Notes: generated by a model from the letters alone, not told the origin. 64,000 nucleotides of DNA from Acanthochlamys bracteata (GCA_019914995.1 CM034134.1:80145-144144), one strand, 5' to 3'; numbered from the stretch's first letter, positions 48,901 to 60,117 are shown. Numbers and translations are program-made.

Positions 48901-51397
48901 CGCAGAAAACACTAAGCATGATGTCTATCTCTAAATTTCAAATAAAAACATAGATACTAAAAAGGAAAGTATTTATGGTTGCTTACTGTACCTGCTGAAT
49001 TAGAGTATCAATACAAGAAAGGGAATTTGGTAGCCGATGATATTCAAGAGCTCCTTCAAGAATTAATACACGGGGCTTTTCTACTTTTGATCGCATACGC
49101 CTGTGGGCCACATTTTTCTTGCAAACAACTCCTTTCACAACCATGCTGAACCAAAAATTAAAGAACCTATGTGAATATGTCATTTTACTAGCAACGCAGA
49201 GGATGCAGTATGATTTGGTTTATTCTGTGCCAGCAATAAAATTAACAAATCTTAGTACTAGTTCATGGAAATCTAAAGAGCAACGTTTCTAGAATGACAA
49301 ACAGAAGATATGTTAGTTAAAATCAGATTGGGAATGCTATCAAATTCACATAAATAAGGAACTACAGAACTTGCCTTTCACTGCGATGCCCAGAAGCTAT
49401 GCATTTGACCTTCACATAACCCCCAGGGTCCATTCCTCCACCTGTGCTAGTGTCTGGCTTAAGAAGAGTTGCTGCTTCCCATGACAAGGATGTAATTATC
49501 CGCAACCAACTCTCATGATCTTCACTGATGGACAACTTTTCAACTTGAAGAAGTTGAGCAACTAGATCCCTAAAATGTCCATCAACAACACTTTTCACGG
49601 CTATTTTGTGTTCTTTACTCGATTCGTCCTTGTGACGGAAGTCACCGCTTCCAAAGCTATTTGATGATCGAAGATATCCCCACTCCCCAGTAGTGCCTAA
49701 ACCACCATCATCATCATCATCATTGAATAGAACAGCTTCTTTCTCATCTTCCTCATCTTCAGGTCCAGGAGGGATCCAAAGAACCCAATTGTTCTCAAAA
49801 TCAACCGGCTCTGAATCTCTCGTATTCACATACATGGATGAAGAAATATCACACTCATAGCTACTATTACGCATTCCTGCTTCCATCTCCTTATCAGCGC
49901 CTAGAGAAGCATGGAACTCCATGGTATTCCCATCAGGTATACTAGTATCCTTAGCATCGATGCTATCCACAGATGGATGTTCTTTGTTTGCTCCATAGTC
50001 TTGGGCAATATCATTATACTCTACAGAACCATAATAATCACTGGGATATAGAAACTGCTGCACCTCCGAGTCCGAGTGAAATGTACCGTACTCGTCTTCA
50101 TCATCATCGCTTCTGCTAAAAATGGTAACTCTTATACAAATGATAAATAATCTTGAGTAGATCATGCAAACATAAAGTTAACCTAGAAAGCATGAACACT
50201 AGCGGAAATACACGAACAAAAATGTTGCCTCTTCAAGTTACTGCACACACTAATTTCTTGCGCTTGACAGCCAACTCCGTCAGTCAATCCTTATGCATGA
50301 AAGGGAAGGCAAGTCAAGCTAATTCCATGCAGCAAATAAAACTAAATGTCGGTCTTGTAACGCATGCATGTTGCATATTCAAAAAATAGCACCAATCGCA
50401 TTTCATGCAAGATATTGAATGGCAACAGAACAATGATGGTTCATACTAACATATTACCAAATAGGAGTTGGTGGAAATATTGATAAGACATAAACTTACT
50501 ATTTCAAAACCTTGCTGTTAAAAATGTACTAGCAATTGGCAAATGGAAATATCCATAAAGCATGAACCTACTATTTGCAAACTTTATAGTTATCCTTTAA
50601 ATCTATTAGCAAATGGCTAGATGGAAAATTTTATTAGGCATAAACTTACAGTTAGCACCTTTGCAGTTAAAAAATGTATTAGCATTAGGCAAAAGGGAAA
50701 TATATTCAACGTATAAACTTACTGTTTGCAATCTTCGCAGTCAAAAACTTATATCATGTGAAGAATGCCCTCGAGGCAGTATGAGCGGCACTAACCTGTT
50801 CATACAGAAGTCATTAGCTGAAGGATGATCTGTCAAATTAACAACAGAGTCCATAGTTCTTCCGGACTTCATATCGTCTTCCTTCTCGCAACAAGGTTCG
50901 GCATGCATGGACTGACTCTGACAAATAGGGCTACCAAAGTTAACACATGGATGGGTGCCAGTTGAGCCAACCGTGGAAGTGCTGCTGTTTGCTGTCCCGC
51001 TGGATCTAGTGCTTCCCAGGCTTGCTGTTGAGAGGGACGTGCTGAGTACTGGACTCATGAGCTCAGCTTCATTCTCCACAGGTCCAGCTGGTTGCTGATA
51101 TTGCCTAAAGCAGTATTTGCATACGCGAATTCTGTCGCCTTCTTCCCTCCTTTGCTCTTCAGATAAAGCGGGGATGGAGTTTGCTGTACACTTTGCACAA
51201 AAGACCCGACCACAGAGTCTGCAGTGGTGTCTACGGTTGAACACTGTGAACTGCGAGTCACACTCGTAGCAAACCCTGCAGCTGTCGTCGGGCATCCAAA
51301 AATCCCTAGACAGGTTCACAGCCTCCTGCGTTCGCCGGGGTATCCACGACTTCACGATGCCAACCAATTCGGAGAACCTCTTGTCGGGGTTTTCCAT
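42943..51397 (-). CDS. FAB1: FYVE-type 1-phosphatidylinositol-3-phosphate 5-kinase (FAB1/PIKfyve)
   Basis: Lipid kinase making PI(3,5)P2 on endosomes and vacuoles; in plants it is needed for vacuole shape, endosome maturation and pollen. Eleven coding exons sum to 5430 bp, in frame, for 1809 residues: 50797-51397, 49375-50116, 48992-49145, 48534-48878, 47121-47987, 46696-47027, 46489-46612, 46228-46392, 44646-46154, 43904-44170, 42943-43266. The N-terminal FYVE zinc finger (residues about 34-100) shows WMPD and RRHHCRLCG, with paired cysteines. The chaperonin-like domain follows (VVKGVVCKKNVAHRRM, FFEGCPKPLGCTVLLKGAS, HVVQYGVFAAYHLALETSFL), then a Cys/His region (CGHSLHRDCLRFYG). The kinase domain has SRCKKWGAQGGKSNVFFAKS, FIIKQVTK, LYDLKGSSRSRY, MDYSLLVGMDEE and IIDFMRQYTWDKHLE. 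The FYVE domain places it with FAB1A/B, not FAB1C/D. Intron 2 uses a GC donor. Confidence 0.97.
50473..50752. repeat. About four diverged copies of a ~75-bp unit in FAB1 intron 1
   Basis: GGAAATAT or GGAAAAT anchors occur at 50473, 50545, 50623 and about 50696. Each is followed by a (C/T)ATAAACTTAC-type segment, a GCAGTTAAAAA-type segment and TATTAGCA(A/T)T. Spacing is 72-78 bases. The array ends about 45 bases from the first coding exon's donor. Confidence 0.8.
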
Positions 51398-52898
51398 CTA
51401 CGACTATCCCTAAAAACCTCACTCATTCTGACATACTCATCTCCTGCTCCACAAGCAAAACTCTTTCGAATTGCTATTCTCCCTCAAACAGAACTACAGC
51501 TGAAGAACCAAACCCAAAAACCAAATGCAGTACCACATTCCAAAGTTTCCAATTTCAGCAAAGCACCAACAAGATACTAGGGGATAAAATTCCAACTTTC
51601 TTGAGATAATCAACAAACTAGGACAAATTAAACAAAAACCAAATCGATTATACACAGAAAAGCTGAAAATTTACCAAATCTTTACCTCAGAACTGAAATA
51701 GAGAAACTGCGATATCAAAGTCACCAAATTTCAGATTGGAAGCGAAATATTTTACTTAGTTGAAGCTGAAACAAAGCAAAGCAAGCTATCCGGCTGAGGA
51801 TCCAACTCTCACAGAAGTCGATCCCAAGCTGCTCCTTCGTTACGGAACAGATCAACAGCACTGCAGAAGAACAATAATCAACAGCACTGCAGAAAGAAAA
51901 TTAAAATGCTCCCAATGATTCTCTGCAGTCTGCACTCAAACTGCAAACCAATAAAAAAAGTTTCCTAACTTTTTCAATTTTCTTTGTTTTATTGAAACAA
52001 TTTTTAATAGCCGTAGCTGTTTTTGTCGTTCGTTTTTTGTTCTCTTTCGGATTTTTGTTTTTTCAAGATCAAAACTTTTTCTCTTTGCTTCAAAGATTAC
52101 ATCAAGTTGTTTAATTTAATGTAAGTAACTTCTAGTATTTCTTTGGGGAGACGTGTGTCTTACTTTCTTCACTTTTAATCACTCTTTTAGTCTTCATCTT
52201 TGTTTTTCTTTGCCACACTCCTTCATTAAAATATTATTTTTGCGAGAATTTAATTCGTTCCGTTTTTCGGTGCTCGTAAAAAATTTGGCAACAAAGGTTG
52301 ACACATGGTTCTTGCATGTGTTGTTGATTGGTAAACAAAAAAAAAAAAATTGAAGTCAACATCTCTAGATAGATACAGATCGTTTATTATTATCTACACT
52401 TAAAAACCTGTGAGTTCTTCACCAACTACCTTTCGATTCTTAACAAAAACCGGATATCTTCTTAAGATTGATTTACATAAAACCTGAACATGTAAAACCA
52501 TTCTGAATAAAGAAGTTCAATTACTTAATATTGATCAGGTAATTAAATTTCAAATTCAAAGATGACACCTCTGTACAATTAGCTGGAAACATGTTTAGGC
52601 AAAACATTCAGGAAAGAAGGAAGACTTTCCGCGATAACAACATAATGACATAAACTGAGCTTTTACCAAAATCACGGATGATCTTGTGTACCCACAAGTA
52701 ACTTTCATCTTTCAGAATCTCATACAACTTGCTAATAGCAACATTCCACAAGTTCTTTATCTCAAAATTTAAAAAAGAAAGAAAAAAGAATTACACATTT
52801 GCTTCATGTCTAAACCTTATGTACAGTACATATACGATGTAATCTAGAAAATACATGGTCATATACACAGTATGTTACAAAGACGTACAAGTGGTTTC
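51398..52898. other. FAB1 5' leader/promoter and 3' flank of the next gene
   Basis: No supported CDS. The FAB1 leader is probably spliced (acceptor just before 51397, donor-like GTAAAGATTTGG on minus near 51690). A poly-A run lies near 52337-52350. Confidence 0.45.
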
Positions 52899-54803
52899 TC
52901 AGGATGATGCCGATGTTCTACTATCAAAATTTTCCAAAGACATGGTCTGCAAGAGTATGCTTCCTCTATAATTTGTGGCTTCCCGATCAATTTGGCAAGA
53001 ACGGAGTAAAACCTCCAAGTTCATGCCAGCTAATTCAGACCTTGAGGAGGACCAAAGGGCAAGTTCAGGTATTTGTTTGGCACTTAGCGTAGCGATTCTT
53101 GCATCTTGAAATGGTCTAATGCATTTCTCTTTAACGAAATGGACGCATTCCTCTTTAGAGGAAGCAAGGCACGCTGCCATCTCTTGTTCCTCGCACTGTT
53201 CTCTCTCTGTAAAATCAGCTTTTGATGCTCCAAACATGATTTTCCACCATGGAGGCTTGCATTTGTTTGATGCTCTGATTGAACACCCAACACGAGCACC
53301 ATCCTGCTCAAGCATATAGTATTTGTTGTCATAAATCAAGAAATTGCACAAAACTCCTCAGCACAAAGCAAGATTGAATCAGTCAGTCATTGACTTAAGA
53401 AGATATAATAATTTAATCAGTTAGCACGAAATAATCAAGGAAATAATCTTACGGATGAAACGCAGTATCCAATAGGTACAACGTTTCAAGCAACTAACAT
53501 ACGCCACTCAGAATTATAGAATGGTATATTGATCATGTGAACCAAATTAGTTCAGCTCTTATTAATGGCCTAACATACCAGACCAATCAGAGACAAAGAC
53601 TAGATAACATGGCATCCTATATACATTCATGAATTCAACTCTAACAGTGAATCTCAAGATTGGAGTTCTAGAGATAACTAACAGCCAGCGACTACGGAAC
53701 AACAGAAAAGGTAACAACACTGTGGAGTACCATCCTAACACACTGCATACTAAAAACATCATGCATCCATATCATACTATTGTGCTCACTGCTTCAAGAA
53801 TGAGAAAACCAAGACACAAGAGGCAATCTCTACAAAATCAATGAAAACGAGTTTACATTCAAACTACACCTGCATAGTTGTTATGCCAAGCATTATACAG
53901 AATAGAACTTCTTAAAAAGCAATTGTCAAACAACAAAGACTATCTGCAACATCCATTAATGGAGGATAAGTTGCAGGATTGTGTTGAACCGCATAGGATG
54001 ACTACAACATGAGGAATTGTTAGAGCACTTTCTATCCCAGCTACAAAAGCTTCTGCAGCCAAGAGCTGGTTTGGCTCCAATTCAATGTACGCAGCTGATT
54101 AACTTGCTAACTGGCGATACTTGTGCCAGCCAGCTCGGCCAGCTGCAAAGAATAAACATACAACTTCATACAAATTCTAGCAGAACATAAATCCAATCTT
54201 CTTCTTTTACAAAGTGATGGCTGTCTGACTGTCCCGACTTGTAACAATTAAATATTAAACCTTGCATGAAGGCAACAAATTAACAAGTTTTGGACATAAA
54301 ATATGCAAAGAAAGATTTTGAAAGCCTTTGGGAGCTTAAAATCTGACGAAGAAACCAAAATAAGCACAAAAGTTTAGCACTTTCCATTCCAAAGAAGGAA
54401 AAATAATCTAAGCCACAGATTTCAAGATCATAGCTGCAACAAACACAAGCCAGATGAAAATTTCATCATAAAAGAAGCAAAAAGATTACAGTTTCATCGA
54501 GTACGACGTAAACTTTTACGCATTAACAGCAAATCAACTCACTTCTTCAAATCAGAACAAAGGAATGAAGCAAAAAAGATGAGATCGTTTAACACATACT
54601 AAGCAGTTCTTGAACAGCTTTGCTTGCGTGGAACGGAAAGCTGACACGAAGCTCGCTGCGTCTCTGAAGGCGAGAACGAACGAGGGACCAACCACAAGGG
54701 AATCCTCGTCGGTGCAGGCGGTGGCTAGAATCGGGCTTCGAAGCAGCGGCAGCGGCGGATCGAAGATGACCACCGTCTCCGCCGCAGACAAAAAGGTTTC
54801 CAT
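52899..54803 (-). CDS. Conserved plant protein of unknown function
   Basis: I do not recognise a named family. Three exons give an in-frame 684-bp CDS (227 residues): 54600-54803 (METFLSAAETVVIFDPPLP to LFKNCL), a 22-nt microexon 54121-54142 (encoding about LAELAGT), and 52899-53356 (NFLIYDNKYYMLEQDGARVG, CKPPWWKIMFGASKADFTER, EQCEEQEMAACLASSKEECV, HFVKEKCIRPFQDARIATLS). The microexon is inferred: exon 1 ends in phase 0 while exon 3 needs phase 1, and the 22 bases, flanked by a good acceptor (TTCTTTGCAG) and a GT donor, repair this. Exon 3 has two usable acceptors three bases apart (GAG-GAG). The C-terminal part is rich in Cys and charged residues with a conserved-looking PPWW motif. No signal peptide or membrane span is evident. 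Confidence 0.7.
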
Positions 54804-55267
54804 CTGTTTTACTTCTGCTTCTTCGTTTGGGAAAAAATCCCTTTATAACAGGAACGGGCCCAATTAAAGCCCATTGCAGTAGCCCAATTCCTTTTTTTTT
54901 TTATGAAATAAGAAGTTCAACAAATTCCATTTCAATCAAATACTAAATTTGATAAAAAATAATAGTTTTTCAATTTTATAGAAAAGAAAAGTAATAATCA
55001 CTAACAAAAACTTCATAATTATTACTAATAAAATAAAAGGAAAATTTTGACACTTCTCTTGCAACGAGTGTCATGCACATTTTAATTTTCTGAGTTCCAA
55101 ACTTCCTATGAAACGTTTATGAATTGTGAAATTTTCTTGGAAGAGGAAACGTTTCAAAAAAATTCCAACTTTATTAATGGGCAGTGTTGGGAAATAGACG
55201 TACAACAACACTTGCATTTTTAATGATAGCAGAAGAACAAATAAGGAAAGAATAGAAAAATTTTTGA
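54804..55267. other. Spacer between divergent unknown gene and RBR gene
   Basis: AT-rich. The left end is probably the short leader of the minus-strand gene. No additional gene seen. Confidence 0.5.
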
Positions 55268-56013
55268 ATGGAAGGCTCATCAAGAACCTTGTTCTGCAAC
55301 ATCTGCATGGATTCAATGGTGGATTCCATGAAAACTTTATCCATCTGTTCTCATTCATTCTGCAATTGCTGCCTGAGCAAGTACATCACAGGCAAAGTCA
55401 AGGAACGAACACAGACAATCAAGTGTCCAGAACACAACTGCGATGCAGTACTGGAACTGAAGTCTTGCAGATGCGTGCTCAAACAAGCAGTGTACGAGAA
55501 ATGGGAGTTGCTGGTAACCGAAGCAACGGTACCTGAGATTCTACTGCCCTTTTCAGGACTGTTCTGCACTAATGATTAATGATGGAGGAGCAGAGATGGT
55601 TACACAGTCGGAGTGCATGGAGTGCCATAGGCTCTTCTGTGCACAGTGTAAAGTTCCATGGCATTCTGGGTTTCAGTGCGGTGAGTTGAAGGACAGAGAA
55701 GAGCATAGCAAGTTCATGGAAGTTGCTCAGAGGAACAACTGGAGAAGGTGCCCTAGGTGCAAGTTCTTCGTTGAGAAAACTGATGGTTGCTCGCATATCA
55801 CCTGCAGGTTAGATCATTCTTCTCTTCGATTTCCTTCTTTAATTTGTATCACCATTTCTTAACAAACCTGTTGATCCAAAAGCTTGAACTGGTGGAAGAA
55901 AGTATACCACCATCGACGCTTTCACGAAGAACTTGCTTGATTTAAACAGATGCAGGTTTGAGTTCTGCTACCAGTGTGGATTAAAGTGGGGTTCCTGCAG
56001 AGTTCATTGTTGA
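55268..56013 (+). pseudogene. RBR (RING-IBR-RING) E3 ubiquitin ligase gene with a frameshift
   Basis: RBR ligases pass ubiquitin from an E2 to a Cys in RING2. RING1 is clear in the first frame (55268 onward): FCNICMDSMVD, CSHSFCNCCLSKYI and KCPEHNCDAVLE. At 55535-55541, after TEATVPE, the frame shifts by one base. The next frame carries the IBR: FYCPFQDCSALMINDGG, SECMECHRLFCAQCKVPWH and WRRCPRCKFFVEKTDGCSH. A phase-2 intron (55808-55955, CAG|GTTAGA to GATGCAG) leads to FEFCYQCGLKWGSCRVHC and a stop at 56011-56013. Relatives have about two more residues at the break (VPE-xx-FYC), so a short deletion of two bases plus whole codons is likely. The protein would then be about 215 residues, near the small RSL1/RNF144-like plant RBRs. 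Either a pseudogene or an assembly error. Confidence 0.75.
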
Positions 56014-56399
56014 AGAACGATCAGGAATATGTGATTATGAGAAAGATCGAACCAGAAAGACGTATAAGAATATGTGATTATGCTGCAAACTGGATGCAAA
56101 CTTGTAAGAGAGATCGATTTTTCAATGCATTTGCAGCATCTAAACTACAATTTCAAATTGGAATTTTGCAGCAGTTCTATTTTTTGTTTTGGTTTATTTC
56201 GAAAACAATAGAGAATCGACCATCAAGTACAGTAGACATAATATCAATTAGAGTAATCTTAAAAATTATAGTTTTATCGTAGTGAGAATAATCTGAGATG
56301 AAGCGACTCTCCTATAGGACTATAAACAAAAACAAAAAAATTCCAACTGTTCATGTTCCTACATCACTACATATAATTAAACATGCCAACAGCAATATG

Positions 56400-56790
56400 T
56401 AAGATATTGCAAGGGGGAACAGAGCTTGTATTACCTTCAAAGTTGGCAACAATGGTGAGAACTTGTTGCAATATCCACACGGAAAAACAGTGCCTGCTTC
56501 GATGATCTTCTATAACGGCTCCTGTAGGCATGCATTCTGCAACAGCTGCTTGGCTCAGTACATCACCCTTAAATTCTTAAGACAATACCTACAGTGAACA
56601 ATGCTTTGTGTGCATGGTGCCAGAAGTTTCAGGGAGTTTGGTTTATCTGTGATGAAAAGAGAAAGATCTCAGGGTGATGGTTCTGGCCAAGAAGAAGAAC
56701 TGGAAAAAAGTGGCCTTTTGGCAGTTACCTTGCAGAGAGGACCCATGGTTGATTATGGATGGAATTGAAGCCATACAGATACAGGTGCTA
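56400..56790 (+). pseudogene. Decayed second RBR-like fragment
   Basis: GCATTCTGCAACAGCTGC and GTACATCAC (about 56528-56570) match the RING1 DNA of the gene at 55268 (CATTCTGCAATTGCTGC, GTACATCAC). Translation gives CRHAFCNSCLAQYI. Further on, pieces such as AWCQKFQGVWFICDEK and AKKKNWKKV resemble IBR segments, broken by stops and frame changes. Confidence 0.55.
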
Positions 56791-57063
56791 GCTGGAGGTT
56801 CATGACCCACAGTAAGATGTCCATAAAAACAGACATCTACTGTTTGCAATCATAACATGTAAGAGTTCACAAGAAGACCAACTACAAATACCCCAATCTA
56901 GACACAAACAGGAGTCAAAATAGTTAAAACCATTTATATATCTACCAATCAAAAAAAAAAAAAAATCAATCTTTGACAGCGATTTATATTGAATTTCAGC
57001 ATAACTTATGGGTTTCAGTTGAAAAAGATTGAAACTTTGCGGTGAAATTTTTGTTTTCCATTG

Positions 57064-57078
57064 ATGGTGAATGAGTAA
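57064..57078 (+). promoter_or_regulatory. Short upstream ORF overlapping the PPR start
   Basis: ATG GTG AAT GAG TAA overlaps the main ATG (57071) in another frame. Scanning ribosomes that start here would miss the main start unless initiation is leaky. Confidence 0.5.
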
Positions 57079-59395
57079 AGGTTCAATCTTTACTTCAATC
57101 CAACGACAACTAGAGAAGAGCTACGCTCATTTTTTCACTGAAAGTAACTGCGTCCGCCGTGGCAGAGCTCTCCATGCTCGCATTCTCAAAACATTTCCAA
57201 CCCCAACACTCTATCTTTCCAACTCACTCGTCAATTTCTACTCCAAGAATGGAACCATCGCTGATGCACGAAAGCTGTTTGATGAAATGCCTTGCTCACA
57301 AAGAGACATCGTCTCCTATAACACTCTCATTCATGGTTATTCTAAGAATTTTGAATCTGAGTTGTCGGTTTTTCACTCGTTTGAGCTTTTGAGAGATATG
57401 GATGTTTGTGGTGTTGTTCCTGACGAGGTTAGCTTTGCGGGTCTGGTTAAGTGCTGTGTTAATGGCAGAGGTAGTGGTAGAAATTTTGAGAAGGGGTTGA
57501 TGGTTCATTCTGTTATTTGTAAGCTTGGCTATGATGGAAATGCTTTTGTTGCTAATGGGTTTGTTGAATTTTATGGAAGTTTTGGCTTGGTTGATGAATC
57601 TAAGAAGGTTTTGGACTGTGTGGAGTATAAAGATGCGATCTTGATTAGCAGCATGATGGGATTGCTTTCTGGGTATGGGTGCTTTGAAGAAGCTTTTTGG
57701 TTGCTCCGTGATTACCTTCTTGGGTGTTGCATGGTGCCCTGTAGAGGTGCTTTTGTTAACTTGCTTGTTGGAGCGAGCAAGTGTTGGCATTTAACACAAG
57801 GACTTCAAGTTCATGCTCTCATAATCAAGTACGGGTTTGAGAGACATGGAGCTGTGGAGAACTCTCTTGTCAGGATGTATTCCAACTGCGGTTGTGCGGA
57901 GAGTGCGATGGATTTGCTAGTAAACTCAGGCAGCAGGGAGGTCGAGTCATGGACAACGATGATCATCTGTTGCCGCGATCTTGGGCTCTTCGACAAAGCT
58001 GTGGAATTGTTTTGTCAATTTTATAGTAAAGTTCAGAGGTTGGACGAATTGTTCTTGTCTTCTGGATTAAGCACTGCTGCTGATTTTCAGTGTTTGGAAC
58101 ACGGTAAAGAGGTTCACTCATTGGCTATTAAATGTGGATTGGAATCAAGTACTTGTGTTACGATTTCACTGATGGATATGTATGCCAAGTGTGGCGTGGT
58201 GGAAGATGCGCTTAAAATCTTTCAATCTCTCGGCAGTCTTACCAACTTAGTGGCATGGACAACTATTACCTCTTGCTATGTTTACAATGGCTTGCCTATG
58301 GAAGCCTTATTATGCTTCCATCAAATGGTAATGCAAGGGATCATGCCGGATATGGTTGCATGTCTTAGTGTTCTCACAGGATGCACTGATCTGCAGGCAG
58401 TATTTCTTGGTAAACAAATCCATGCTTTCTTGGTGAAATCAGGTCTTGAGATGGATATTTCTGCCCAAACGTCCCTTCTTTCTCTATATTCAGACAGTGG
58501 GAACCTGCATGAAGCAATTAAACAGTTTAGATTAATGGCAGAACGAGATGTCGTTTCATGGACTTCACTTATTTCAGCTTATGTGAATGTTGGGCAGAGT
58601 GAAGACGCTCTGGTATTGCTTGTTAACATGATCCGAGATGGTATTTCGCCGAACAACTATACTCTTACTAGCACCCTCACAGCTTCTGGTAAAATCGCAT
58701 CATCTCAAATGGGAAATTCATTACATTCGATTGTTATTAAAGTTGGCGTACAAGAAGACAAGTTCATAGAGACTGCTCTTGTTGACATGTATTGCAAATG
58801 TGGTAACGTGAAAAGTGCGGTTACCTGCTTCAGGGAAACATCAAGGCAGGATATTTACCTCTGGAATTCGCTACTCAACGGTTACGCTTGTCATGGATCC
58901 CTTTCAGAGTTGCTTAAGGCTTTTCAGGAAATGCAAGATTGTGGGATAAAACCTGATTCTGTAACATTTCTCGCAGTTCTCACTGGTTGCAGCCGCAGCG
59001 GTCAAGCTGACAATTCAATTCCTTATTACATAATGATGCGAGATCATTATGAGATAGAACCACAGACAGAACACTGTGCTTGTGTTGTCGATGGTCTTGG
59101 AAGGGCAGGCCTCTTCAAGGATGCCGTTAACTTCATTCAGTTGAATGGAATGAATCCAGGTCCAGAACTTCTAAGAACTCTGATTAGTTCTTGTATCACC
59201 TACGGATACATCAAGTTAGGTTTAGCTGCAGCTGCGAAGATGATACTCTTGGGACAAACGGTTGAATCGTTGCATGTGTTAGTTTCCAAGTTATACGCAA
59301 TCCATGGAAGATGGATTCATTCAAGACATGCAAGGGAAGCAATGAATAATCAGTGCCCTGAAAAGAAGGCGGGTAAGAGTTGGATGTCATGCTGA
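57071..59395 (+). CDS. Pentatricopeptide repeat protein, PLS class with degenerate E-type C-terminus
   Basis: Intronless gene for 774 residues. PLS-class PPR proteins bind organelle RNA and mostly guide C-to-U editing, splicing or stability. PPR motifs of about 31-36 residues tile residues about 45-690; examples are LYLSNSLVNFYSKNGTIADA, DIVSYNTLIHGYSK, NLVAWTTITSCYVYNGLPME, DVVSWTSLISAYVNVGQSED and DIYLWNSLLNGYACHGS. After GLGRAGLFKDAVNFIQ the end resembles an E domain (LRTLISSCITYGYIKLGLAA, VSKLYAIHGRW, KKAGKSWM) but stops at SWMSC with no E+ or DYW deaminase part. An editing role would therefore need a DYW partner. No obvious long presequence; targeting not established. Its RNA target and named orthologue are unknown to me. 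A five-codon ORF overlaps the start. Confidence 0.92.
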   Translation: MSKGSIFTSIQRQLEKSYAHFFTESNCVRRGRALHARILKTFPTPTLYLSNSLVNFYSKNGTIADARKLFDEMPCSQRDIVSYNTLIHGYSKNFESELSVFHSFELLRDMDVCGVVPDEVSFAGLVKCCVNGRGSGRNFEKGLMVHSVICKLGYDGNAFVANGFVEFYGSFGLVDESKKVLDCVEYKDAILISSMMGLLSGYGCFEEAFWLLRDYLLGCCMVPCRGAFVNLLVGASKCWHLTQGLQVHALIIKYGFERHGAVENSLVRMYSNCGCAESAMDLLVNSGSREVESWTTMIICCRDLGLFDKAVELFCQFYSKVQRLDELFLSSGLSTAADFQCLEHGKEVHSLAIKCGLESSTCVTISLMDMYAKCGVVEDALKIFQSLGSLTNLVAWTTITSCYVYNGLPMEALLCFHQMVMQGIMPDMVACLSVLTGCTDLQAVFLGKQIHAFLVKSGLEMDISAQTSLLSLYSDSGNLHEAIKQFRLMAERDVVSWTSLISAYVNVGQSEDALVLLVNMIRDGISPNNYTLTSTLTASGKIASSQMGNSLHSIVIKVGVQEDKFIETALVDMYCKCGNVKSAVTCFRETSRQDIYLWNSLLNGYACHGSLSELLKAFQEMQDCGIKPDSVTFLAVLTGCSRSGQADNSIPYYIMMRDHYEIEPQTEHCACVVDGLGRAGLFKDAVNFIQLNGMNPGPELLRTLISSCITYGYIKLGLAAAAKMILLGQTVESLHVLVSKLYAIHGRWIHSRHAREAMNNQCPEKKAGKSWMSC

Positions 59396-60117
59396 GCTCG
59401 ATGAAGTTATTGATGGCTCACCGCAAGCACAAAAATGCCACGATGTGCTCGGTTTCAGTTCAATCGGCGTGCACGCCTGATGCGACTCAATGGAACCTAT
59501 GCCCTCTCAATAACTACTTGCTCCTTTGCTTCTTTTGCATTTAAATTGAGTAGATTTACCGCCAAGAATTTCCTCGTCAAAATCTTTTTTTTCTTTGGAA
59601 ATTACAGATTCAGTTGGTAGCCAAAGTAAGTGAGCATGAGTCCACCAAGAAAAAACCTTCAGTAATGAAAGTGCAAAGTTTTTTTCTTGACCAAGTTAGT
59701 TTACAAGTGTGAATGTTTCATGCCATTTTCCATTACATGCGGAGAATTCTTTGTTTGGGATTTTGCACTTGAATATATGGAAGGCATCATTTCATGGCAG
59801 GCATCGTAATCAAGCAGCATCATTAAGAACAAGAAAGTTATTTTCATCAACTGATGATTGTACACTCAAAACCTTGCAGCACTGAATATTGGTCTGATTG
59901 AGTTAGTATACAGAGTACATTTCATGACAGAAGATAAAGCGATAACTAAAACTAATCTTTGAGGCCGTATGTTCTCAGACCTGTGTTCCATAAGCAGCAG
60001 TTTGCTGGTTTTGAAAAGACCATTACGTCAATTTGAATACAACATAGATTCCAGAATTACTTTTCCTTCACGAGAATACAAGAAAGAAACAGCAGCAGCA
60101 GTAACAATGTGTTCATG
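59396..60117. other. 3'-3' spacer between PPR gene and TONSOKU-like gene
   Basis: Convergent 3' flanks; no gene supported. The bases after 59396 no longer read as PPR/E domain in any frame I followed. Confidence 0.5.
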
